From positions 1,240,001 through 1,304,000 of the forward strand of contig NZ_CP127161.1 in the NCBI RefSeq assembly GCF_030263895.1: a DNA stretch of 64,000 nt, in the 5' to 3' direction. The DNA is from Proteiniborus sp. MB09-C3 (GTDB taxonomy: Bacteria > Bacillota > Clostridia > Tissierellales > Proteiniboraceae). The notes under the pieces were generated by a model. That model did no database searches. It was given only the letters and a program-made list of their open reading frames with translations, and had not been told where the DNA came from. The stretch's first letter is position 1; each line of letters begins with the position of its first letter. The position numbers and the translations under genes are program-made. Of this stretch, positions 36,761-45,349 are shown in pieces.

Positions 36761-37825
36761 ATGAAGTATATAGATTCAGTATATATAGATGGGTTTAGAG
36801 GATTTAAAGATTTTAAATTATCGAATTTGAAAGATATCAACTTTATTGTAGGAGAAAATAATACTGGCAAAACCTCTTTAATGGAAGCCATTAATATATT
36901 GGAATATCCAGGGGAAATAGGACACTTTATAAATGTGTTGAGACAAAGGGAAGGCTTCGATCTAAGTACTCCTTTTCATAGTTTTGAAAACAGCTTAAGT
37001 AAAAATAATTTTAATGGTTATAAAAATGTTCAGATTGAAGCAATTATCAAAAATAAAAGTATAATATGCAATGTACATGTTTTACCTTTTGAAACAATAA
37101 AGAGCGGTTCATTTAAACCTAAAGTTAAAGCCTTTGAGGGATTTATAGCATATGAGGAAATTGATTTTGAAGCAAATAGATTTGAAAATAAATTATACAT
37201 AGACGAAGAAACTGATAGGCTAAAGGTTACTGATAGTGATAGTTTTTCTCCTATAAAGATGACAAGGGTAATGCCATTTGATCATGTTGATAAAGAAATA
37301 ATAAATGGAGTTATCAAAAAGGGCAAAAAGTCTGAGATTATCGAAGTTATAAAACTATTTGACAAAGATATCATTGGAATAGAGACTATCCAAGAAGAAA
37401 ATGGAGTTAAAACCTATATACAACACAAAACCACAGGCATGTTGCCTATTTCTGCTTATGGAGATGGATTAAAAAAAGTGATTTATCTATCTTCAGGTAT
37501 AATCAATACAAAAGAAGGGGTCTTACTAATTGACGAAATAGAAACTGCAATTCATTACAATGCATTGAAGGAAGTATTTGAATGGATTATAGAAGCTGCC
37601 AATAGGTATAAAGTACAGATATTTGCAACAACTCATAGCTCAGAGGCCCTAGATGCATTGATGGAATGTGCTATGGGATTAAAGGGAGAACAATATTTAA
37701 AAGAATCTATAAATATCATTACCTTAAAAAAAGGTGATGATTATTACCATACCAAGGTAAGAGTTTTAGATGGCCTCGAGGCATATAAATTTAGAGAAGA
37801 TTTTAATATGGAGTTGAGAGGATGA
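36761..37825 (+). CDS. AAA/ABC-type ATPase, OLD/PARIS-like, nested in the BREX operon
   Basis: A 354-residue ATPase of the AAA_15/AAA_21 (OLD-like) kind. It opens with a recF-like strand (YIDSVYIDGFRGFKDFKL), Walker A GENNTGKTS at residues 31-39, a signature-like ISAYGDGLKKVIYL, Walker B GVLLIDEIETAIHY and an H-loop ATTHSSEAL. No TOPRIM is fused; instead the next gene, overlapping by four bases (ATGA), is a TOPRIM-like protein. ATPase plus TOPRIM partners in separate genes are seen in PARIS (AriA/AriB) and related anti-phage systems. It sits between pglX and pglZ, a place where extra defence genes are often found. Confidence 0.8.
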   Translation: MKYIDSVYIDGFRGFKDFKLSNLKDINFIVGENNTGKTSLMEAINILEYPGEIGHFINVLRQREGFDLSTPFHSFENSLSKNNFNGYKNVQIEAIIKNKSIICNVHVLPFETIKSGSFKPKVKAFEGFIAYEEIDFEANRFENKLYIDEETDRLKVTDSDSFSPIKMTRVMPFDHVDKEIINGVIKKGKKSEIIEVIKLFDKDIIGIETIQEENGVKTYIQHKTTGMLPISAYGDGLKKVIYLSSGIINTKEGVLLIDEIETAIHYNALKEVFEWIIEAANRYKVQIFATTHSSEALDALMECAMGLKGEQYLKESINIITLKKGDDYYHTKVRVLDGLEAYKFREDFNMELRG

Positions 37826-38565
37826 AAAATATAATTTTTTGTGAGGGGAAAACAGATGCAATCCTTCTGAGCTATTATCTTGGTGAAGTAGTAAGGTGGA
37901 GCTTTAATAAAAAGTTAACCAAAAACATTGGGCTACCAATAAGAAATTTTGAGAATGAAGAAGTTAATGTATATACAAAAGGTGAAGATGAACTAGTCAT
38001 CTGGGCAGTAGGAGGAGCAAGTAATTTTAATTTTGCTCTAACCAATATTATCGAAGCCAACAAGGCTTTTGAAAAAGAGAATTCCTATAAAAAGCTTGTT
38101 ATTCTAACGGATCGTGACCAAGCTGAAGATGATAGAGAAATATTAGAAAGATTTGAGTGCAATCTCATTAATCAAGAAATTCGTGTAGGCACTTTAAGGA
38201 ATAATGAATGGAGTACTTGTAGTTACTTAAATAAATATGATGAGGAAAATGAAGTGAAAGTACTACCTATCATTATTCCTTTTAATAAAAAGGGTGGCCT
38301 AGAAACTTTTATTTTAGATGCTATTACTGATTTTGGTGAAGAGGAAGCATATATAGTAAACAAGAGTAAAGAATATATCAATGGATTTGATTTGATTAAC
38401 TATCTAAATAATCAAAGACTCAAACTAAAAGGTGAATTAGCAGTTACACTTGGAACAATGTTTCCTCAAAAAACATTTACACCTATTGATTCTATGCTAA
38501 AAGATATTAACTGGGAAGAATATAGGACAATACAAGAAGGATTTAGAAAGCTAGAAGAAATATAA
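37822..38565 (+). CDS. TOPRIM-like effector, partner of the OLD-like ATPase
   Basis: A 247-residue protein with TOPRIM features: IIFCEGKTDAILL (Glu8, Gly9 and Asp12) and VILTDRDQAEDD (Asp97 and Asp99), the metal-binding acids of this fold. A central AVGGASNF and a later GLETFILDAI resemble DUF3226-like or OLD C-terminal TOPRIM proteins. The overlap with the ATPase gene implies a complex. It may be a nuclease, or in PARIS fashion a tRNA-cutting toxin, released on phage infection; that is inference. I do not see enough to assign it to DUF4435 (AriB). Confidence 0.7.
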   Translation: MKNIIFCEGKTDAILLSYYLGEVVRWSFNKKLTKNIGLPIRNFENEEVNVYTKGEDELVIWAVGGASNFNFALTNIIEANKAFEKENSYKKLVILTDRDQAEDDREILERFECNLINQEIRVGTLRNNEWSTCSYLNKYDEENEVKVLPIIIPFNKKGGLETFILDAITDFGEEEAYIVNKSKEYINGFDLINYLNNQRLKLKGELAVTLGTMFPQKTFTPIDSMLKDINWEEYRTIQEGFRKLEEI

Positions 38566-38581
38566 ATAAGTAGGTGATGAA

Positions 38582-41137
38582 GTGAACTTAACAGAAATAA
38601 AAAAGATACTAGAAGAAAATTTAAATAAAGAGCCATCTGATGGAAAACGTAGAAATATAGTATTCTGGTATGACTCAGATGGAGAATTTACAGAAGAAAT
38701 TAATGAACTAGAACTTGAAAACGCTAAGATTTTGCACTTAACTGATAGAAACAGCTTTTATATAAAGCATATACTCGAAAAAGAAGACACAACTTCAAAT
38801 TATCTGATTTATTCACCTAACCCTAAGCCATTACCAAGAGAAAACTGGCTATTAGATATTGAAAAGTACAGTACACAGTTTTCAACTGACAAAGCAACTG
38901 TCATGATGAGAAATCTAGGGGTAGAGGATGAAACTCTAAGAAATGTATTTAAGAAACATATAAAATTCTTTAATAACAAGGAAAGATATAAAAAGTTTTC
39001 CTCATATAATATTCAAAACTATACAGAGGAAAAGGTTGAAGTTGGAGTTTTATCTTCTCTTTGTAAACTACCGATCATAGACTTTGATTTAGTAGTCAAA
39101 ACTCTACTGATAGAAGAAATAAAGGGTGAGGATAGATATTTAGAAGAGATTAATAAGTTTGGGGATATAGATGTATTCTGGAACATAGTAGAGAAAAAGT
39201 ATGGATATCACCTAGAAGAAAGAAATCTTGAACAGCTAATGCTTATGTTCTTAATAACAAGCTTAAGCTCTAATCTAGAGGCAAGAATATCAAGTACCTG
39301 GGAGAAGTTCATTTCCTCAAAGAAAAGTGATGTCATTATATTTATTGACCATTTTATGAGTCATTCTGTGGACCATGAAATGTATGATGCTATGGCTAAT
39401 AATATGGAGAAAAAGCTAAATATAAAGGAATATATCAAGAGATGGGACATAGAGGATTATATTAAATGTGATAACTTCAGAGCTTTCGATGAAGAAATAA
39501 TAAGTAGATTAATTACAAATTTAGTAGAAAACACTGGAGAATATGAGAATTATAGAAAGATCATTAACAGAAGAAAAACTACTCATTGGTACAATAAATT
39601 AAGTAATGAGTATGAAACACTATATTACGGAATGGAAATTTTAAGGCTAGAAAACGAATTACAGAAATCTATTAAAGGATTCACAGCATATGAACTATTA
39701 GAAAACTATACTAAAGCCTATTATCTTTTCGACTATTTTTATAGGAAATTCTATTTAGCTTATGACAACATAGATAATAAAGACAGTTTTTCTGAGCTTG
39801 TAGAGGTAATTGAAAATATTTATACAAATTGGTATTTAGAAGAACTGTCTATGAAATGGTCCCAAATTATTGAAAATGAGCTTATTAATGATATAAGAAT
39901 TAGTGGACTTACAAAACAGCATGATTTTTATTCTCAATATGTTTCACCATATATACGAAATGAGGAAAGAGTATTTGTAATCATATCAGATGCATTCAGA
40001 TATGAAGCTGCAAAGGAATTTAGTGATATACTAAATAGAGATAGAAGAGGTAAGGCTGAGCTTTCATTTATGCAGGGAGTCATGCCTTCTTATACAAAGC
40101 TAGGAATGGCGACACTACTTCCACATAAGCAAATAGAGATTAATGATAAATCCGAGGTAATAGTAGATGGCTTAAATTCATCAGGAACAGAAAACAGGCA
40201 AAAAATACTTTCAAACTACTCAACAGATGTAGTAGCTATACAGTATAACCATATTAAGGATATGAGTAGGGCAGAATACAAGGAAGTATTTGAGGGAAAG
40301 AAGCTAATCTATATCTATCACAATGCTATTGATGCTATAGGGGACAAGGCTTCTACGGAAAGAGATGTATTTCCAGCAGTTGAAAAGACATTTGAGGATT
40401 TAAATAACTTAATTAAGAATCTAGTCAACAATGTAAGTGCTACAAATATTTACATTACAGCAGATCATGGATTTATTTACAGAAGGTCATCATTACAGGA
40501 ATATAACAAAATAGGAAAAGCTGATGTAAAGGCAATAGATGAGGGAAGAAGATTTATCCTTTCTGAAGACAAGATTGAAGAGCAGGGGCTGTTATCTATA
40601 CCTATGAAGTATTTACTTGGAGAAGAATCAAGGCTAAATGCAATAATTCCAAAAGGCGTTACTAGATTTAGAGTACAAGGTGCTGGTGATAATTATGTTC
40701 ATGGTGGTGGTGCTCTTCAGGAAATAATCATTCCTGTGATTAAGTTTAAAAATATCAGAAAAGACGAATTCAAATCATCTAAGGTAGAAGTGAAGCTTAC
40801 AAATATATCAAGGAAGATTACAAATAGAATTATCTACCTAGAATTCTTCCAAACAGAAAAGGTAGAGGAAAAGAAAACTCCTATTAGATTGAGACTTTAC
40901 TTTGTAGATGAGGAAGATAACAGAATTTCTAATGAAAATATTATTATTGCTGATAGTAGATCATCCAAACCTGAAGAACGTACATTTAGAGAGAGATTTA
41001 CATTAAAGGATCAAGCTTATGATAAGGGTAAAAAATATTATTTAGTTATGGAAGATGAGGATGAAACAGCAGAAAAAGTCTACGACAAAGTACCATTTAT
41101 GATTGACTTAGCAATTGTAAATGACTTTGGATTTTAA
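38582..41137 (+). CDS. pglZ: BREX protein PglZ, alkaline-phosphatase-like
   Basis: An 851-residue protein with a C-terminal PglZ domain of the alkaline phosphatase superfamily. VFVIISDAFRYEAAKEF near residue 465 supplies the metal-binding Asp and its neighbours, and ITADHGFIYRR near 625 a second metal-site motif. The N-terminal 400 residues (starting NIVFWYDSDGEFTEE) are the usual BREX-type extension. The start is a GTG with AGGTGATGA upstream. It is separated from pglX by the ATPase/TOPRIM pair. The gene appears intact. Confidence 0.9.
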   Translation: MNLTEIKKILEENLNKEPSDGKRRNIVFWYDSDGEFTEEINELELENAKILHLTDRNSFYIKHILEKEDTTSNYLIYSPNPKPLPRENWLLDIEKYSTQFSTDKATVMMRNLGVEDETLRNVFKKHIKFFNNKERYKKFSSYNIQNYTEEKVEVGVLSSLCKLPIIDFDLVVKTLLIEEIKGEDRYLEEINKFGDIDVFWNIVEKKYGYHLEERNLEQLMLMFLITSLSSNLEARISSTWEKFISSKKSDVIIFIDHFMSHSVDHEMYDAMANNMEKKLNIKEYIKRWDIEDYIKCDNFRAFDEEIISRLITNLVENTGEYENYRKIINRRKTTHWYNKLSNEYETLYYGMEILRLENELQKSIKGFTAYELLENYTKAYYLFDYFYRKFYLAYDNIDNKDSFSELVEVIENIYTNWYLEELSMKWSQIIENELINDIRISGLTKQHDFYSQYVSPYIRNEERVFVIISDAFRYEAAKEFSDILNRDRRGKAELSFMQGVMPSYTKLGMATLLPHKQIEINDKSEVIVDGLNSSGTENRQKILSNYSTDVVAIQYNHIKDMSRAEYKEVFEGKKLIYIYHNAIDAIGDKASTERDVFPAVEKTFEDLNNLIKNLVNNVSATNIYITADHGFIYRRSSLQEYNKIGKADVKAIDEGRRFILSEDKIEEQGLLSIPMKYLLGEESRLNAIIPKGVTRFRVQGAGDNYVHGGGALQEIIIPVIKFKNIRKDEFKSSKVEVKLTNISRKITNRIIYLEFFQTEKVEEKKTPIRLRLYFVDEEDNRISNENIIIADSRSSKPEERTFRERFTLKDQAYDKGKKYYLVMEDEDETAEKVYDKVPFMIDLAIVNDFGF

Positions 41138-41156
41138 TAGTAGGTAGGTGGGCTAC

Positions 41157-41298
41157 GTGGAAATCACAGACAAAGAAACAAACTTAAAAGAAAAATTAAA
41201 TAAACATTTTGCTGGAATAATAGTGAGAAAGGACTTAACTAAAAAACAAAGAAGGTGCTAATGTACCTGTATATGTACTAGAGTACCTTCTAGTATAG
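41157..41298 (+). pseudogene. brxL: brxL remnant: frameshifted and truncated
   Basis: The last BREX type 1 gene, for the Lon-like AAA protease BrxL (normally about 680 residues), survives only as its first 50 codons or so. A GTG at 41157 with AGGTGG upstream opens a frame reading LNKHFAGIIVRKDLTKK, which then hits a stop at 41259. From 41248 the +1 frame continues the family sequence, KEGANVPVYVLEYLL, up to a stop at 41296-41298. So about two bases were lost near 41247, and the rest of brxL is deleted. The next gene begins less than 100 bases on. Confidence 0.85.
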
Positions 41299-41393
41299 GA
41301 GGAACAATATTTACTAATTATTTTCCCCCAGTACAAGTTTTATTTCACGCATATTCCCCATATAATGTAACTATAATGGGGAGGGGTTTGTTT

Positions 41394-42137
41394 ATGTCTA
41401 GGCGCACTTTTATAGTTACTGTAGGTTTTTTATGCATACTTGTAGTTCTTCTCATAGGAGACTTTATTATAACCAATACAAGCACCTATAAAAATAAGAA
41501 TAGAGACGGAAAGCTTGTAGAAATATATAATGAAAATGATGATTTGAAAGATAGAAACTTATCTATACTCATAGAGATAGATTCAAAGTTGCTATATTTA
41601 ATTGATACTGATACTAATGAGATAGTAAAAAAATATGTTGTGGCTACAGGAAAGCCAGAAACTCCAACTCCCATTGGAAGCTTTAAGATAGCACATAAGG
41701 CAATTTGGGGTGAAGGCTTTGGAACTAGATGGATGGGGCTAGATGTTCCTTGGGGAAGATATGGAATCCATGGTACAAACAAACCTCAATCTATTGGCTT
41801 TAATGCTTCTCAAGGATGTATTAGAATGAACAATAGAGATGTGGAGGAGCTTTATGATTTTGTAAAGCAGGGAACTAGTGTTGCAATAGTAGGAGGACCC
41901 TATGGACCCTTTAATCATGGATTCAGGGTTTTAATGCATGGAGATAGGGGAGCAGATGTACAAGAGGTTCAGAAAAGGCTGAAACAATTAGGATATTATA
42001 CTGGATCAATAGACGGTGTATTTGGTAATGGACTTAGGGCAGCTGTCATTAAATTCTATGCTGCTAATAAAATGCCTAAGAATGATAGGATAGACTTAGA
42101 TGTCTATGAAAAGCTTAATATAGTTTTAATGGATTAG
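41394..42137 (+). CDS. L,D-transpeptidase with peptidoglycan-binding domain
   Basis: A 247-residue envelope enzyme that forms 3-3 peptidoglycan crosslinks or attaches proteins. An N-terminal membrane anchor (about residues 5-25) is followed by a YkuD domain (about 50-170) with HGTNKPQSIGFNASQGCIRM carrying the active His and Cys, and a PG_binding_1 domain (RGADVQEVQKRLKQLGYYTG). GGGGAGGGG precedes the ATG at 41394, which I prefer to 41376. It marks the right edge of the defence island. Confidence 0.85.
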   Translation: MSRRTFIVTVGFLCILVVLLIGDFIITNTSTYKNKNRDGKLVEIYNENDDLKDRNLSILIEIDSKLLYLIDTDTNEIVKKYVVATGKPETPTPIGSFKIAHKAIWGEGFGTRWMGLDVPWGRYGIHGTNKPQSIGFNASQGCIRMNNRDVEELYDFVKQGTSVAIVGGPYGPFNHGFRVLMHGDRGADVQEVQKRLKQLGYYTGSIDGVFGNGLRAAVIKFYAANKMPKNDRIDLDVYEKLNIVLMD

Positions 42138-42256
42138 TTTTATATTAATCATCGAATAATATAATTATAGATATGATTAATTTATAACAATCTGGGTATA
42201 AACATGACATATGACAGAAAATCATAATAATTTCAAGGTACTTAGGAGGGAAAATA

Positions 42257-42763
42257 ATGTTATCAGAAAAACTAGAAAAAGCATTAAATGATCAAATGAA
42301 TTTTGAATTTTTATCAGCTCATTATTATCTTGCTATGGCAGCATATTTTGAAGATCAAGATTTAAGTGGTTTTGGCCATTTCTTTATAGTTCAGGCAGAA
42401 GAAGAAAGATTCCATGCAATGAAGTTCTATAACTTTATCAATGAAATGGATGAAAGAGCCACTATACAGGCTATAAGTGAACCTCAAAACGAATTCAAAT
42501 CTTATATTGATGTATTTGAAACTGCATTAAAGCATGAAAAAGAAGTGACTAAAAGAATCTATAATTTAATGGATATAGCAACTGAAGAAAGAGAGCATGC
42601 GACTATAAGCTTCCTAAAATGGTTTATAGATGAACAAGTAGAAGAAGAAGCAAGCATGAAAAATATTATCAAGAAGCTACAAAGAATAGGCGATGACAAT
42701 CATGCTGTGTATGCACTAGACCAAGAATTATCAGCACGTGTATTTACTCCTCCAGCTGAATAA
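42257..42763 (+). CDS. ftnA: Ferritin
   Basis: A 168-residue ferritin forming an iron-storing cage. Ferroxidase residues are visible: Glu in LNDQMNFEFLSAHYYL, Glu and His in QAEEERFHAMKFY, and Glu in TEEREHATISFLKWFIDEQVEEE. GGAGGG precedes the ATG by 8 bases. It is a single gene with its own terminator. Confidence 0.9.
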   Translation: MLSEKLEKALNDQMNFEFLSAHYYLAMAAYFEDQDLSGFGHFFIVQAEEERFHAMKFYNFINEMDERATIQAISEPQNEFKSYIDVFETALKHEKEVTKRIYNLMDIATEEREHATISFLKWFIDEQVEEEASMKNIIKKLQRIGDDNHAVYALDQELSARVFTPPAE

Positions 42764-42788
42764 TTGGCGCAGAAAAGTACATTAAACA

Positions 42789-42826
42789 AAAAAACAAAGG
42801 CAGCTTTATGCTACCTTTGTTTTTTT
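42789..42826 (+). terminator. Terminator of the ferritin gene
   Basis: AAAACAAAGG-CAGC pairs with GCTA-CCTTTGTTTT (one mismatch), followed by a long T run. Confidence 0.85.
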
Positions 42827-42861
42827 ATTTGTATTATATTATATGGACATTTTATTCACTA

Positions 42862-43077
42862 CTATCTAGTAGTTCCACCTAAGTTTCTTTGGGCCATTTC
42901 TACTAGTCTTTTTGTCATATATCCACCAACATAACCATTTTGTCTAGAAGATAGATTTCCTTTATCTGTTGTTTGGTAGTTGCTTAAACCAAGTTCGCTA
43001 GCTATTTCAGTCTTCATTTGATTAAGAGCTTGACGAGCCTCAGGAACTACTATTTTGTTATTGTTATTGTTAGGCAT
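42862..43077 (-). CDS. Alpha/beta-type small acid-soluble spore protein
   Basis: A 71-residue SASP that coats and protects spore DNA. MKTEIASELG holds the germination-protease cut site (TEIA/SE) and GYVGGYMTKRLVEMAQRNL is the conserved second half. The N-terminus is Asn-rich. GGGAGG precedes the ATG. Expected to be expressed in the forespore. Confidence 0.92.
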   Translation of the reverse strand: MPNNNNNKIVVPEARQALNQMKTEIASELGLSNYQTTDKGNLSSRQNGYVGGYMTKRLVEMAQRNLGGTTR

Positions 43078-43217
43078 TGTTATCCTCCCTTCATTAGTTA
43101 TTTAATGCTTTGTAGTAGTATTATGTGTAATTATTGTTGGTGTAAACCAAGTAAATTTAACTATTAGTGGATTACAATACCAAGATATTGATAAAGTTTA
43201 CAGTATAAAAATCAAAA

Positions 43218-43769
43218 TTAGCAGAGTGCCATTTTAATTCCAAATAGTATCAATATGATTCCACCTAAAAGAGTTGCGTAATTCTTTAGGAAAAAACTTT
43301 TACGCATTTTTTTACTAATTATTAAACCGATAGCTGTAAGCAAAGAGCATATAAACCCTATAACAGAAGAATTTCTCACTATAAGTGTTTCGATATTAAA
43401 ATTGCTAAACAGAGTAAATCCTATAACTAAGGCATCAATACTTACGCATATACCTAAAAGCATAATTATTATGAAATTTAAATTGCTCAATTTTTCTTCC
43501 TTTGAAAGGCCTTCCTTAAACATTAGCATGCCAACTAAAAAAACTATTATACCTCCAAGCCTAGATGATAAATGAAATATATACATGTTAAAAAGCCCAC
43601 CAAAGCAACCACCCACAGTAACAAATAAAAACTGAAAAAAACCAAAAACCATTATCAATATAACTGCCTTTTTTTTAGTGGTCTTTTTATTAAGACCTAC
43701 CGAAAATGCAATACTAAAGGCATCAAGTCCAAGAGCTATAGAGATAATGGTTAAGTTATAAAAATGCAT
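43218..43769 (-). CDS. mntP: MntP/YtaF-like manganese efflux protein
   Basis: A 183-residue membrane protein with six hydrophobic segments in two halves. The conserved Asp motifs are ALGLDAFSIAFSVG (segment 1) and GICVSIDALVIGFT (segment 4), which match MntP and its YtaF sporulation relatives. MntP exports Mn2+. It is divergent from a Mn2+ riboswitch and close to an MntR-like gene, which supports a metal role. AGGGGG precedes the ATG. Confidence 0.75.
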   Translation of the reverse strand: MHFYNLTIISIALGLDAFSIAFSVGLNKKTTKKKAVILIMVFGFFQFLFVTVGGCFGGLFNMYIFHLSSRLGGIIVFLVGMLMFKEGLSKEEKLSNLNFIIIMLLGICVSIDALVIGFTLFSNFNIETLIVRNSSVIGFICSLLTAIGLIISKKMRKSFFLKNYATLLGGIILILFGIKMALC

Positions 43770-43900
43770 AAAAATCCCCCTAAGCGATTTTTACTAAAAA
43801 AGTATAGCTACAACTATCATATTAACAATACTGTGCTAAATATTAATAAATGTTGTAAAAAGCTTGAGATAATATTATAATGAATGTGATATTGAGTAAT

Positions 43901-44019
43901 AAAGGGGAGTAGCTAGCAGGAGACTGTTTAATTAGTCGTCAGCACGGCCTAAGGCCCGGCTAATTATTTATAGCAAGACCTTTATTTAGACATTTTTATG
44001 TTTAAATAGAGGTCTTTTT
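43901..44019 (+). promoter_or_regulatory. yybP-ykoY Mn2+ riboswitch with overlapping terminator
   Basis: The stretch opens with AAAGGGGAGTAGC, continues to GTCGTCA, then GGCCTAAGGCC, and closes with TAGCAAGACCTTT, matching the conserved parts of the yybP-ykoY riboswitch, which senses Mn2+ in the crook between two helices. The closing AAGACCT strand (from 43975) is also the left arm of a strong terminator (AAGACCTTTATTTA with TAAATAGAGGTCTT, then T residues to 44019). The two structures exclude each other, so Mn2+ binding would prevent termination and switch on the downstream genes. Confidence 0.9.
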
Positions 44020-44051
44020 ATATATAAAAAAATAAACAAGGGGGAAAAAAC

Positions 44052-45176
44052 TTGGAGCAATTAACAATGGGAATTAAAAGTCTTACACTTGGAAATCTAG
44101 GAATGTTTATTATAGGTGGCTTTTTAATATACCTAGCAATAAAAAAAGATTTCGAACCTATGCTTCTTTTGCCTATTGGATTTGGAGCGATTTTGACAAA
44201 TCTTCCTGTTATTGAGGGCATACCTGGCATAGCAAGTCCAGAGGGCGTATTAGGAATACTAAAAGATGCAGGTATAACTACAGAACTATTTCCTGCATTA
44301 ATATTTATTGCAGTGGGGGCAATGATAGATTTTGAGCCGCTTTTGAAGATGCCTTCCATGTTATTCTTTGGAGCAGCAGCACAGTTTGGAATATTTATGA
44401 CATTATTATTTGCACTACTTCTAGGTTTTGATATAAATGATGCTGCAGCCATAGGTATTATAGGAGCAGCAGATGGACCTACTTCCATCTTTGTTGCCAG
44501 TAGGTTTTCGCCTAAATATTTTGGGGCTATATCTGTAGCCGCATATTCTTATATGGCTTTAGTACCATTAATACAGCCACCAGTTATTAAATTGCTTACT
44601 ACAAAAGATGAACGAAAAATAAGAATGGAGTATAAAGATGTAAAGATATCTAAGATGGTAAAGATACTTTTTCCTATTCTGGTTACAATTGTGGCTGGAA
44701 TTATAGCGCCTATTAGTGTTACACTAGTTGGCTTATTGATGTTTGGAAACTTAATAAGAGAATCCGGAGTTCTAGAAAGACTTTCAAAATCTGCTCAAAA
44801 TGAATTAGCAAACCTTGTAACCTTACTTTTGGGTATAACAATTGGTTCCACAATGCATGCATCAGAATTTTTACAGCTTGATACATTGAAGATATTGGGA
44901 TTAGGACTATTTGCTTTCGTATTTGATACAGCGGGTGGAGTAATATTTGCAAAATTTTTAAACCTATTCGTAAAGAAAAAGTACAATCCTATGGTTGGAG
45001 CAGCTGGTATTTCAGCTTTTCCTATGTCAGCTAGGGTAATACAAAGGCTTGCAAAGGAAGAGGACCCAACAAACTTCATATTGATGCAGGCTGTAAGTGC
45101 AAACGTGGCAGGACAGATAGGCTCTATCATTGCGGGAAGCGTAATAGTCGCATTGCTTTCTCAAGGAGGTTTTTAA
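44052..45176 (+). CDS. Na+-translocating decarboxylase beta-subunit-like protein (OadB/GcdB family)
   Basis: A 374-residue membrane protein of the OadB/GcdB/MmdB family. Conserved parts are GAILTNLP, ALIFIAVGAMIDFEPLL, GIIGAADGPTSIFVASRF, SYMALVPLIQPPVIK, LLLGITIGSTMHASEF and NPMVGAAGISAFPMSARV. In the classical complex it couples decarboxylation of a biotin-bound carboxyl group to Na+ export. No alpha subunit or biotin carrier is nearby. The start is a TTG with AAGGGGG 7 bases upstream. It lies behind a Mn2+-type riboswitch and between mntP and an MntR-like gene, so it may serve metal homeostasis instead; that is inference. Confidence 0.88.
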   Translation: MEQLTMGIKSLTLGNLGMFIIGGFLIYLAIKKDFEPMLLLPIGFGAILTNLPVIEGIPGIASPEGVLGILKDAGITTELFPALIFIAVGAMIDFEPLLKMPSMLFFGAAAQFGIFMTLLFALLLGFDINDAAAIGIIGAADGPTSIFVASRFSPKYFGAISVAAYSYMALVPLIQPPVIKLLTTKDERKIRMEYKDVKISKMVKILFPILVTIVAGIIAPISVTLVGLLMFGNLIRESGVLERLSKSAQNELANLVTLLLGITIGSTMHASEFLQLDTLKILGLGLFAFVFDTAGGVIFAKFLNLFVKKKYNPMVGAAGISAFPMSARVIQRLAKEEDPTNFILMQAVSANVAGQIGSIIAGSVIVALLSQGGF

Positions 45177-45177
45177 T

Positions 45178-45297
45178 ATGGAGAATATTGGAGCAGGCTT
45201 AGAAATGATGCTATATGGCATAGCAACCACTTTTTCAATTTTAATCATATTTTATTTTGGAATCAAATTCTTAACAAAAATATTCCCTGAAAAATAA
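45178..45297 (+). CDS. Mini OadG-like gamma subunit
   Basis: A 39-residue ORF starting 1 base after the beta-subunit stop, with AGGAGG in the end of that gene. It is one transmembrane helix (GLEMMLYGIATTFSILIIFYFGIKFL read across the helix start to end) preceded by a short polar N-terminus, like the membrane part of OadG/MmdD gamma subunits, but lacks their Pro-rich linker and His tail. It probably stabilises the beta subunit. Confidence 0.7.
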   Translation: MENIGAGLEMMLYGIATTFSILIIFYFGIKFLTKIFPEK

Positions 45298-45349
45298 TAC
45301 ATAATCATCCTCTTTTTTAAATATGCATATATAAGAAGGGGATGATTTT

